NCBI GenBank assembly: GCA_018716805.1
Contig: DVJL01000107.1
Coordinates: forward strand, 1-41,030
DNA length: 41,030 nucleotides
Reading direction: 5' to 3'
From: Candidatus Faecivicinus avistercoris
Lineage (GTDB): Bacteria; Bacillota; Clostridia; Christensenellales; Aristaeellaceae
Made by a program: the position numbers and the translations under genes. Shown piece by piece: positions 8,129 to 15,744 of the stretch (within the stretch, counting starts at the first letter, position 1; each line of letters opens with the position of its first letter). A model generated the notes under the pieces. That model was not told the DNA's origin, searched no databases, and worked only from the letters and a program-made list of their open reading frames with translations.

Positions 8129-9967
8129 TCATTCTATGGTGAGGTAGGTGGAGAGGACGTAGCCCTCCACTTCCGCAGTGCGGATTCGCACCCAGCCCTC
8201 ATCGTCGGGCTCGCCGCAGACGATCACCTCGCGGCCGTCGGCAAAGCGGTCGAGAATGCGCGCGCTGGTCGAAGGCGATTCACGGATGTTGAGCGTCGAG
8301 GACGCGTCCTCCAGCGTCACCGTGGCGTAAGTCTCGCCGTCCTCCAGCGCGGGCAGCGGGGCGGGCGTCGGCGTGGGCGTGGGATCGGGGCGGGCGTATC
8401 CGGCGGTGACTGGAAGCGCGTCGAGCGCGGTCAGCTCAGGCGTCTGCCAGTCGATGCGCTCGAGCGCCATGCCGGGATAATAGAAGCCGAGGATCTCCTG
8501 CCAGGTCGCGCCGTATTCCGCGGCCATCCACTGCGCGCCGCGCTGGCTCATGCCGACGCCGTGGCCGAAGCGGCGCATCTCCAGCGTAAAGCTGTCCTCG
8601 CCGGTCACGACGGTGATCAGCTCGTAGTCGCTGCTGTTCAGCCCGATGGACAGGCTGTCCTTGATCTGGTCGTAGACCGAGAGGTCGACCTCGATCGTGC
8701 GCGCCTCCCAGATCATCTCGGGCGTGGGCGAAGGGGACGGCGTGGGCGAAGGGGTCGCCGAAGCCGAGGGAGCCGGAGTTGCCGTGGGCGTCGCGGACGG
8801 GGTGGGCGCCGAAGCGGGCGACGCCGTGGGCGCGGCCGAGGGGCTCTGCGACGGTGCGGGGGACGAAGCCGGCGAGGGCGACGGGGTCGCCGTCGCCGCG
8901 GGCGTCAGCACGCTCACGTCGAGCGTGAACTGGAGCGTCCGGTACATCCGGCTGCCCTCGACGGCCGGATCGGTTGGCTCGATGGCCGAGATGCCGTTGA
9001 GCGTCCATTCGCCGTCCAGCTCATCTGCCAGCGCGGCCTCCAGCATCTCGCGCAGCGCGGCGCAGTCGGACAGGTCGGCAGAGAAGGTCACCGAATTGAC
9101 GAGGCTATAGGGGTTTTCGAGATCGTAGGGATCGTCCTTCCGCTCGATGTAGCCGTAGTCGCCATCGCCGCCCCAGATGTCATTGGGCGTGGCGATCTGG
9201 CCGCCGTTGCTGGCCGTGTAGTAGCAGCCGGCGAACGTGCCGTTGTAGGTACCGACCACGCCGCGCGTGCCGTCGACCGCCGCGATGACGTTCTGGTATT
9301 CGGCGTCGTAGCCGTAGAACACCTGGTCGGCAGTCGTGTCCACGACGTCATAGTCGCGCCCGCCGGAGGCGTACTTGCGCTGCATCGCATAGGTGCGCGC
9401 CGCCACCGCCTGCGCTTTCAGCGCTTCAATTGGAAAGGAATCGCTCATCTCATAGGCGACCACGCCGTAGAGGTATTCCTCGATGTCGATGGCGAGCACC
9501 GCGCGCAGCGCGCCGTTCTCCACGGACACGCTCAAATCGCCGCAATAGAGGTTTTCGCGCTCCGACTGCGCGATGTACAGGCCGTTTTCTTCGCCGTCCG
9601 CGGCCGCGTGGCGCGTCAGCGTGACCGAGCTGCCCATGTCGATGGTCAGTCCGCCTGCGCGAAGCCAGACGTCGCCGTCCTGTGCAAACAGCGTGACCTC
9701 CGAGCCGCGCTCAAACCGGAAACCGGCGTCGCTCTCCACGGCGTATTCGCCGGCCATGCGCAGGTCGATGACCTCCGGCGCACCCAGCGAGCGCAGCAGC
9801 ACCCGGATGACGCCGTCGTCTTCGATGGCGGAATCGACGACCGAATTGGGCGCCGGCGTAGCGGTGGACGCGGCTTCTTCCGCCCCTGCGGGCAAGCCCG
9901 CCACCAGTGCAAACGCCAGCAGAACCGCGATCAATCTATAGATAGAAATTCTTATGGAACGAAACAT
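8129..9967 (-). CDS. Secreted SpoIID/LytB-domain protein with C-terminal SH3 domain
   Basis: A 612-residue exported protein with a signal peptide (about residues 1-28, cleavage near AGA-EEA). The first part of a SpoIID domain lies at about 155-285, including ALKAQAVAARTYA. The second part lies near 465-510, with the hallmark GHGVGMSQRGA. SpoIID enzymes are lytic transglycosylases acting on denuded glycan strands. Between the halves sits an insertion with a Pro/Ser/Thr/Ala-rich linker (about 354-418). A bacterial SH3 domain (about 545-612, with LNIRESPS) should bind the wall. AGGAGG lies six bases before the ATG. A sporulation role is not implied; vegetative wall remodelling is equally possible. 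Confidence 0.87.
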   Translation of the reverse strand: MFRSIRISIYRLIAVLLAFALVAGLPAGAEEAASTATPAPNSVVDSAIEDDGVIRVLLRSLGAPEVIDLRMAGEYAVESDAGFRFERGSEVTLFAQDGDVWLRAGGLTIDMGSSVTLTRHAAADGEENGLYIAQSERENLYCGDLSVSVENGALRAVLAIDIEEYLYGVVAYEMSDSFPIEALKAQAVAARTYAMQRKYASGGRDYDVVDTTADQVFYGYDAEYQNVIAAVDGTRGVVGTYNGTFAGCYYTASNGGQIATPNDIWGGDGDYGYIERKDDPYDLENPYSLVNSVTFSADLSDCAALREMLEAALADELDGEWTLNGISAIEPTDPAVEGSRMYRTLQFTLDVSVLTPAATATPSPSPASSPAPSQSPSAAPTASPASAPTPSATPTATPAPSASATPSPTPSPSPTPEMIWEARTIEVDLSVYDQIKDSLSIGLNSSDYELITVVTGEDSFTLEMRRFGHGVGMSQRGAQWMAAEYGATWQEILGFYYPGMALERIDWQTPELTALDALPVTAGYARPDPTPTPTPAPLPALEDGETYATVTLEDASSTLNIRESPSTSARILDRFADGREVIVCGEPDDEGWVRIRTAEVEGYVLSTYLTIE

Positions 9968-10132
9968 TGCAAACCTCCTGTGCGGGCGGCCAACCCCGAA
10001 ATCTGTCCGACAGCAAGATTCTTGCCGGAAATTGGAAGTTCAAACCGCCGGTAGGAAAAATATTCGCCGTGCCTGAGCCGCCTCCCGTCCAGAGGGATTT
10101 TCCCGAAACGATTTTCCAAAGCGCAAAGCGGC

Positions 10133-10894
10133 CTACGCCAGCAGCGTCTCCTCGATGAGCGAGAGCGTCAGCAGCACGAGCACGCCGAGCATGACGTAGC
10201 GGACGAGGCGCGCGCCGCGCATCAGCGCGAGCTTGGAGCCGAGCCAGCCGCCGGCGATGGAGAAGGCCACGGCGGGGACGGCGAGGGGATAGAGCACGTC
10301 GCCGGCCAAGATGCGCGTCGCCAGCGAGGCGACGTTGCTGGCGAGGTTGACGGGCTTGGCGGTGGCCGAGGCGGTGACCATGTCCATGCCGGTCAGCCAG
10401 CTGAACAGCAGGATCAGAAAGGTGCCGGTGCCGGGGCCGAAAAAGCCGTCGTAGAAGCCCATGGCGAGTCCGATGGGCAGGCAGAGGACGAGGTCGCGGC
10501 GCGTGCGGGGGCGGGAAGTCTCGCGGACGTCCCGGCGCACGAGCACCAGCACGCCGACCACCGGAATGGCGACGATCATGAAGGCATTCATCGCGTCGCT
10601 GCCCAGCGCCATGGCTGCGCGCGTGCCCAGCACGGAGCCGGGCGCGGCCATCGCCGCGGCGATCAGCGCCGGGGCGACGAGCAGTTTTCCGCCGCGATAG
10701 TAGCGGATGGTCGCCATCAGGGTGCCGAAGGTCGAGGACAGCTTGTTGTTGCCCGACGCAAGGTCGAAGTCCAGCCCGGCCATGGTGTACGCGGGCAGCG
10801 AGATCAGCCCGCCGCCGCCGCTGATCGCGTCCACGCACGATGCGAGAAAGACCAGCGGCAGTACGATCAAGAACATCGAAGCGGTCAGTTCCAC
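10133..10894 (-). CDS. TSUP-family (TauE/SafE-like) membrane permease
   Basis: A 253-residue, strongly hydrophobic protein with about eight membrane segments in two repeats. Family-typical motifs are SGGGGLISLPA in the first repeat and GFYDGFFGPGTGTF in the second. Members export or import sulfonates, sulfite or other organic anions; the substrate here cannot be read from sequence. The reading frame runs on upstream through the divergent FHA gene, but a GTG at 10894 preceded by GGAGG at nine bases is the likely start. An extended -10 promoter lies about 70 bases upstream. It is divergent from the FHA gene. Confidence 0.88.
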   Translation of the reverse strand: MELTASMFLIVLPLVFLASCVDAISGGGGLISLPAYTMAGLDFDLASGNNKLSSTFGTLMATIRYYRGGKLLVAPALIAAAMAAPGSVLGTRAAMALGSDAMNAFMIVAIPVVGVLVLVRRDVRETSRPRTRRDLVLCLPIGLAMGFYDGFFGPGTGTFLILLFSWLTGMDMVTASATAKPVNLASNVASLATRILAGDVLYPLAVPAVAFSIAGGWLGSKLALMRGARLVRYVMLGVLVLLTLSLIEETLLA

Positions 10895-10961
10895 CGCGAT
10901 TCGCCTCCAATTTCCCGGCTCGCGGGCGGGCTGCGCCCGGTGAAAGTCCCCGCATACAACC

Positions 10962-10970
10962 ATTATACCA
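10962..10970 (-). promoter_or_regulatory. Extended -10 promoter element of the TSUP gene
   Basis: On the minus strand the sequence reads TGGTATAAT, an extended -10 box with a consensus hexamer. No good -35 box is present at 17 bases, as is usual for extended -10 promoters. Confidence 0.6.
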
Positions 10971-11050
10971 GAAACCTGCGCGCACATTTCGATAAAAAAG
11001 GGGCTTTTCCGCGCGAATGTGGTGAAATTTCGACGAAATGGAGAGGCCGG

Positions 11051-11079
11051 TTGCATGGATGCGCCGACATGGATATAAT
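11051..11079 (+). promoter_or_regulatory. Promoter of the FHA-SEDS-PBP operon
   Basis: TTGCAT (11051-11056) and TATAAT (11074-11079) are separated by exactly 17 bases. The -10 box ends 49 bases before the FHA start codon. Confidence 0.8.
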
Positions 11080-11128
11080 AAAATAGGGTTTTTCTTGAAA
11101 CTTGAACGCCAGGACAGGGGGTGCGGAG

Positions 11129-12583
11129 ATGAGCAGCGAGGCCTATGAACTGACCGCAATGACCGCCCGCTATGTGTTCGCGGCGCTGATGCTGTGGATC
11201 GTCTGGCGCGCCTGCCGCGGCGCGTGGATCGACAGCCGGCGCGCGGCGCGGCTGCGGCGGCTGTCGCCGATGACGGGATTGTGCGGCGAGATGGTCGTCG
11301 TCGAGGGCGAGGGTCAGGCCCGGCGGGGAATGCGCTATCCGGTCATCCGCGAGGGGACGATCGGCTCTTCCCGCCGCGCCGACATCCGCATCCGGCACGC
11401 CTCGGTGCGCCGCCGCCACGCCTATTTTCAGCTGACAGAAGCGGGTCTCAGCGTGCGCGGGCACGCGGGCGCGCGGCTGCGCGACGGGGACGGCCACCTT
11501 GTCCGCGAGCTGATGCTGGTCGACGGCGATGCGCTCAGCGTGGGCAATATCCGCCTGCTGCTGGTTCTCTCCATGCCCGAGGGCGTGCAGATGCCGGAGC
11601 GCGAGGAGCGCGCCGCCCGGGAGCCGGATGATCTGTTCGACGCCGCGTATGACGGCGGGGATGCGATCGGGGACGTCCGCCCGCGCCGGGCGCAGCAGCC
11701 GTCCGGAGAGTATGCGCACGGCGAAAGGCCGGACGAGTTTGCGCAGGATCGCGAAGATGGAAGGCCGGGCGAGTTTGCGCGGGAGCGCGGCAATGGAAGG
11801 CCGGATGAATGGACGCGGGAGCGCGGCGGCGCGGATGTAGACGGCGCAGGGCGCGAGCGGTTTGCGCAATCTGGCCGTCTGGCAGGCGAGGGTTCCATGC
11901 GGGAATTCGGCCGTCCGGCGGGCGAGGGTTCCATGCGGGAGTCCGGTCGTCCGGCGGGCGAGGGTTCCATGCGGGAATTCGGCCGTCCGGCGGGCGAGGG
12001 TTCCATGCGGGAATTCGGTCGCCCGGCGGGCAATGTTCCCGCGCGCGGCGTCTCGCCAAACGGGCAAGAGGTTCCGAACCGGGGCGGGCGCAATCGCCCC
12101 GCGTCAACTTACAGCCGCCCGGACGCAGACCCTCGCCGGCACGACGGCGTGAATGCAGACGCAGGTTCGCTGCAGCGGGAATCCGCTGGGCCGGGGCTGC
12201 GCGCCGCAGTGCGCGACGGATTCAACGCCGGGAACTTCAGCGACGCCGAAGCCCGGTACAGAAGGCCAGCGCGGGACGATTTCGACGTGGACGAGACGCT
12301 GTACGGCGAAAAGACCGCGTCGGCGCGAGCGAGGGACGACTTCGACGTGGACGAAACGCTGTACGGCGGAAAATCTACGTCGGCGCGAGCGCGGGACGAT
12401 TTCGACGTAGACGAGACGCTGTATGGCGGAAAATCTACGTCGGCGCGAGCGCGGGACGATTTTGACATTGACGAGGCGCTGTATGGAGATCCGCGCGGGA
12501 ACGCGCGAGGAACGGGCGGCGGCTCGGAGGCCGACGAGGCGCTGTACGGCGCTCCGCGGCGGAAGAAGCACAGAAGGCGCTGA
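11129..12583 (+). CDS. Membrane-anchored FHA-domain protein with tandem-repeat tail
   Basis: A 484-residue protein. One membrane segment lies near residues 9-27. An FHA domain covers about 65-148: IGSS, then SVRRRH supplies the conserved serine, arginine and histidine of the phosphothreonine pocket. From about residue 170 on the protein is low-complexity and charged. It has an Arg/Glu-rich block, four 12-residue repeats of GRPAGEGSMREF (about 249-296), and four 20-residue repeats containing DDFDVDETLYG (about 381-455) plus a fifth partial one. It is the first gene of an operon with a SEDS polymerase and a PBP, an order reminiscent of actinobacterial fhaA/rodA/pbpA loci. No Ser/Thr kinase is in the window. 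Repeats are likely disordered. A TTG nine codons upstream is an alternative start. Confidence 0.8.
   Translation: MSSEAYELTAMTARYVFAALMLWIVWRACRGAWIDSRRAARLRRLSPMTGLCGEMVVVEGEGQARRGMRYPVIREGTIGSSRRADIRIRHASVRRRHAYFQLTEAGLSVRGHAGARLRDGDGHLVRELMLVDGDALSVGNIRLLLVLSMPEGVQMPEREERAAREPDDLFDAAYDGGDAIGDVRPRRAQQPSGEYAHGERPDEFAQDREDGRPGEFARERGNGRPDEWTRERGGADVDGAGRERFAQSGRLAGEGSMREFGRPAGEGSMRESGRPAGEGSMREFGRPAGEGSMREFGRPAGNVPARGVSPNGQEVPNRGGRNRPASTYSRPDADPRRHDGVNADAGSLQRESAGPGLRAAVRDGFNAGNFSDAEARYRRPARDDFDVDETLYGEKTASARARDDFDVDETLYGGKSTSARARDDFDVDETLYGGKSTSARARDDFDIDEALYGDPRGNARGTGGGSEADEALYGAPRRKKHRRR
11873..12030 (+). repeat. 36-bp tandem repeat inside the FHA gene
   Basis: Four full units of 36 bp start at 11873, 11909, 11945 and 11981, followed by a partial unit. 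Each encodes GRxAGEGSMREF or ES. The copies are nearly identical in DNA, which points to recent expansion by slippage or recombination. Confidence 0.9.
12271..12550 (+). repeat. 60-bp tandem repeat inside the FHA gene
   Basis: Units start at 12271, 12331, 12391 and 12451 with a period of exactly 60 bp. Each encodes a 20-residue unit with DDFDVDETLYG followed by a Gly/Lys/Ser/Ala/Arg spacer; the fourth reads DIDEALYG. A fifth, partial unit (ADEALYG) ends the array close to the stop codon. Confidence 0.92.
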
Positions 12584-12614
12584 GCCGAAGGAAATATGCT
12601 GACCAGAAGGGCAG

Positions 12615-13916
12615 GTGGATGGATTGGGCAAGGTGGAAAAGATGCGCCGCGCGCTGATGCGGTCGAATACGCGGCTGCTGTTGTCGGGCGTGCTGGTGTT
12701 TCAGCTGCTTGCGATGGCGCTGGTGGCGTTTAAGGACGAGACGGTGAGCGTACAGGCGCTGGTGCTGGCGGCGGCGCTGCCGCTGGCGACGCTTATGGTG
12801 GTCAACCTCATGGGAAAGCTCTGGCCGGTCGACCGGGCGATCCTGATCCTGGTGCTGCTGCTGGTGTCGATCGGCATCATCACGCTGTCGGGCATCGCGC
12901 GCTCGGAGGTCACGCCGCGCACGCAGGCGATTTACGCGGTGGCCGGACTCGTGGCGATGTTTGCCGGCGCGGCGTTCGTGCGCGCGTGGAAGAGCTGGAA
13001 GAAGTTCGCCGTGCCGCTGGCGGTCCTCTGCCTGCTGGCGCTCGCGTCGCCGTGGGTGCTGGGCTCGTGGTATCAGGGCGCGCGCAACTGGATCACCATC
13101 ATCCCCGACGTGCTGACCGTTCAGCCCTCGGAGTTCATGAAGCCGGTGCTGGTGGTCGTGCTGGCGGCGGGCTTTGCCAACCGGCCGAGGTTCGTGCGCT
13201 GCCTGCCGGCGATCGGCTTTGCGGCGGCGTGCTGCGCGATTTTGCTGTCCGAGCGCGACCTCGGCGCGGTGCTGCTGTACTTCCTGACGACGGTGTTCAT
13301 GTACTACGCGGCGACGTCGAACGCGCTTTTGACGCTCGCCGGACTGGGCATGGGCTGCGTGGCGGCGGTGATCGCGTATCACGCGTTTCCCTATGTGCAG
13401 GATCGAATCGCCATCTGGATCAACCCGTGGAGCGACCCGCAGGACACCGGCTATCAGCTCGTGCAGGCGCTGATCGCCATTGGCTCGGGCGGGCTGTTCG
13501 GCATGGGGCTTGGGCTGGGCAGCCCGACCAACATCCCGCTGTACCATTCGGACTTCATCTTCGCCTCCATGGCGGAGGAATTTGGGCTGATCTTCGCGGT
13601 GTGCGTGCTGGCGGTGTACGCCATCATCGTGCTGCGCGGCCTGATCGTGGCGATGAACGCGCGCACGAGCTTCCACTCGCTGACGGCGTTCGGGCTGGTC
13701 GTGCTGCTGGGATTGCAGACGATGCTGATCGTCGGCGGCAACACGAAGCTCTTGCCGCTGACCGGCGTCACGCTGCCGCTGATTTCGGCGGGCGGATCGT
13801 CGCTGGTGAGCACGATGCTCTCGATGGGCCTCCTGCTGGGCATCTCCTCGATGAATGCCGAGGATGAGGCGCGCGACATCGAACAGCTGGCGCTCAAGGA
13901 GGAGGTGTCGCTGTGA
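12615..13916 (+). CDS. SEDS-family peptidoglycan polymerase (FtsW/RodA/SpoVE)
   Basis: A 433-residue polytopic membrane protein with about ten membrane segments. SEDS proteins polymerise lipid II into glycan strands and work with a class B PBP, which is the next gene. Family features include QPSEFMKP in the central part, a large extracellular loop with NPWSDPQDTGYQ, and C-terminal GGSSLVSTMLSMG. It begins 31 bases after the FHA gene. The GTG at 12615 is kept as start, though the ribosome binding site is poor; an ATG at 12642 preceded by AAGGTGG is a good alternative. The sequence does not settle whether it acts in division, elongation or sporulation. The stop overlaps the PBP start. Confidence 0.92.
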   Translation: MDGLGKVEKMRRALMRSNTRLLLSGVLVFQLLAMALVAFKDETVSVQALVLAAALPLATLMVVNLMGKLWPVDRAILILVLLLVSIGIITLSGIARSEVTPRTQAIYAVAGLVAMFAGAAFVRAWKSWKKFAVPLAVLCLLALASPWVLGSWYQGARNWITIIPDVLTVQPSEFMKPVLVVVLAAGFANRPRFVRCLPAIGFAAACCAILLSERDLGAVLLYFLTTVFMYYAATSNALLTLAGLGMGCVAAVIAYHAFPYVQDRIAIWINPWSDPQDTGYQLVQALIAIGSGGLFGMGLGLGSPTNIPLYHSDFIFASMAEEFGLIFAVCVLAVYAIIVLRGLIVAMNARTSFHSLTAFGLVVLLGLQTMLIVGGNTKLLPLTGVTLPLISAGGSSLVSTMLSMGLLLGISSMNAEDEARDIEQLALKEEVSL

Positions 13917-15307
13917 AGGAACTGCGAAGGAACATGCGCCTGGTCGGCGCGCTGGTCGTGGCGGCGTTTCTGACGCTGTCGGGCTGGTTTGCGCTGACGG
14001 TGTTTGAACAGGGTTCGATCTGGGCTTCGAACAGCTACAACACGCGCCTGACCGCCACCGGCGCGCAGCGCGGCGACATCACCGACCGCGACGGCGTCGC
14101 GCTGGCCACCACGCAGGACGGCGAGCGCGTCTACCTCGAGAACACCGCGGCCCGGCGCGCGCTGGCCGCCACCGTGGGCGATACGGCCGGCATGTCCGGC
14201 ACGGGGATCGAGGGCTACTATTCTTCGCAGCTGCTGGACATCTCCGGCTCGCTGATCGAGCGGCTGAGCGCGCTGTTCAACGGCACCGAGCGCAAGGGCA
14301 GCAGCGTCAAGCTGACGGTCGACGCGCAGCTGACCGCTTACATATCCTCGATCTTCCCTTCGGGCTATCGCGGCGCGGTGTGCGTGCTCAACTATGAGAC
14401 CGGCGAGATCCTCGCGATGGTCTCCAAGCCGGACTACGATCCCTACGATGCCGCCGGAGAGGACGTCGAGGACACGGCCTATCTCAACCGATGCCTTCAG
14501 GGATTGTACACGCCCGGCTCGGTGTTCAAGATCGTCACGCTCGCCGCGGCGCTCGAGCACGACCCGAACGTGCTCAGCCAGACGTTCGTCTGCTCCGGCG
14601 AATGGAAGTACGAGGGCGGCAGCATCGTCTGCGCGGGCCGGACCGCCCACGGCACGATCGACCTCGAGACGGCGTTCGCGCGCAGCTGCAACGTGACCTT
14701 CGGCAAGCTCGCCTATCAGCTCGGTCTCGAGCGGCTCCGCGAGACGGCGGAGGCGCTGGGCTTCAACGAAAACTTCAAGTTCAGCGACTTCGCGCTGTAC
14801 AATTCGCAGTTCCCGACCGAGATCGGCAACACGTCCGACCTCGTCTGGTCGGGCATCGGGCAGGGCACCGTGCTGGTGACGCCGATGCACATGGCGATGA
14901 TCACTTCGGCCGTGGCCAACGACGGCGTGATGATGCAGCCGTGGCTGGTCGAGCGCATTGCGACGGAGAGCGGCACGGTGACGAAGTCCGGCTCGGCGCA
15001 GGCGTGGAAGCAGGTGATGTCGGCGCAGACCGCGCAGATCATCCAGCAGTATATGTACACGACGGTCGAATCCGGCACGGCGACGCGCGCGCAGATCAGC
15101 GGCGTCCGCGTGTGCGGCAAGACCGGCTCCGCCGAGACCAGCGACGACAAGACCGTGGAGACCAACTCGTGGTACACCGGCTACATCGACGACGGCGCGC
15201 ACCCCTACGCGATCGCCGTGGTCATCGAGCAGGGCGGCGCCGGCTCGCGCCTCGCCTCCGAGCTGGCGTCGGACGCCCTCGCCGCCGCGATTCAGATGGT
15301 CGGCTGA
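13913..15307 (+). CDS. Class B penicillin-binding protein (PbpA/FtsI-type transpeptidase)
   Basis: A 464-residue, single-pass membrane protein that cross-links peptidoglycan. The membrane segment is near residues 10-30. A short dimerisation region follows, and the transpeptidase domain occupies about 145-460. Catalytic motifs are all present: SVFK with nucleophile S203 and K206, SCN at 258-260, and KTGS with K403. The protein is short for the class, resembling actinobacterial PbpA rather than long PBP2/PBP3. The GTG start overlaps the SEDS stop codon by four bases (GTGA), so the two products are translationally coupled, as expected for a polymerase-transpeptidase pair. Confidence 0.93.
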   Translation: MKELRRNMRLVGALVVAAFLTLSGWFALTVFEQGSIWASNSYNTRLTATGAQRGDITDRDGVALATTQDGERVYLENTAARRALAATVGDTAGMSGTGIEGYYSSQLLDISGSLIERLSALFNGTERKGSSVKLTVDAQLTAYISSIFPSGYRGAVCVLNYETGEILAMVSKPDYDPYDAAGEDVEDTAYLNRCLQGLYTPGSVFKIVTLAAALEHDPNVLSQTFVCSGEWKYEGGSIVCAGRTAHGTIDLETAFARSCNVTFGKLAYQLGLERLRETAEALGFNENFKFSDFALYNSQFPTEIGNTSDLVWSGIGQGTVLVTPMHMAMITSAVANDGVMMQPWLVERIATESGTVTKSGSAQAWKQVMSAQTAQIIQQYMYTTVESGTATRAQISGVRVCGKTGSAETSDDKTVETNSWYTGYIDDGAHPYAIAVVIEQGGAGSRLASELASDALAAAIQMVG

Positions 15308-15744
15308 CGCTTGAAGGGTCGATAGAGGCTGGCGGAAAGCCGATGCGCAACCGCTCCTCAGCTCGGCGGGGCGGGGAAGGCGCGCTGGGTCTTGAGGCTG
15401 GAGAAGCGCGGCGGTTCAGATCCCTGATTCGGCGCGGCGGGCGGTTCAAAGTCATCGGCTTGTTGGGAATGATTTGCAGTTTGTTCATATCCGGTTCATG
15501 TGCGGCTGATAGAATAAAGCCATCGAAGGGAACGAGCCTTCTTCATAAATAGATCACTGTCCCGCCTCGCGCGTCAGACTGGCGCCGCGCAGGCGGGACA
15601 GACAATTTTGGCGGCATGGCCGTGAAACCTCTTCCGGAAACCTCCGCGCAGCCCGTTGCGCGCGGGCGGGAGGGGCGCAGGCGGCTCCTTTATGGCGGAG
15701 CTTTCCCGATTCAAACGCCTTTCGCGATCGAGCGGCGGACGGCG
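15308..15744. other. Convergent intergenic region, no gene seen
   Basis: This stretch separates the PBP gene from the convergent sensor kinase gene. I see no convincing gene. It contains a small GAAGG/CCTTC hairpin near 15526-15542 and the long stem-loop listed at 15557-15601. Confidence 0.5.
15557..15601. terminator. Long stem-loop between convergent genes
   Basis: CTGTCCCGCCT-C-GCGCG pairs with CGCGC-A-GGCGGGACAG, giving about 16 pairs with one bulge around a 12-base loop. It lies between the ends of two convergent operons and could act in both directions. T tracts on either side are weak, so termination is inferred from position and stem strength. Confidence 0.5.

Noticed and set aside
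6446..10054. 1202-residue open frame on the plus strand
   Set aside because: It runs antisense across two well-supported genes, is rich in Arg, His and Gln as expected for the complement of GC-rich coding DNA, and shows no domain or ribosome binding site.
10895..12067. N-terminal extension of the TSUP permease frame
   Set aside because: It would run antisense through the FHA gene and its repeats. A GTG with a strong ribosome binding site at 10894 explains the start.
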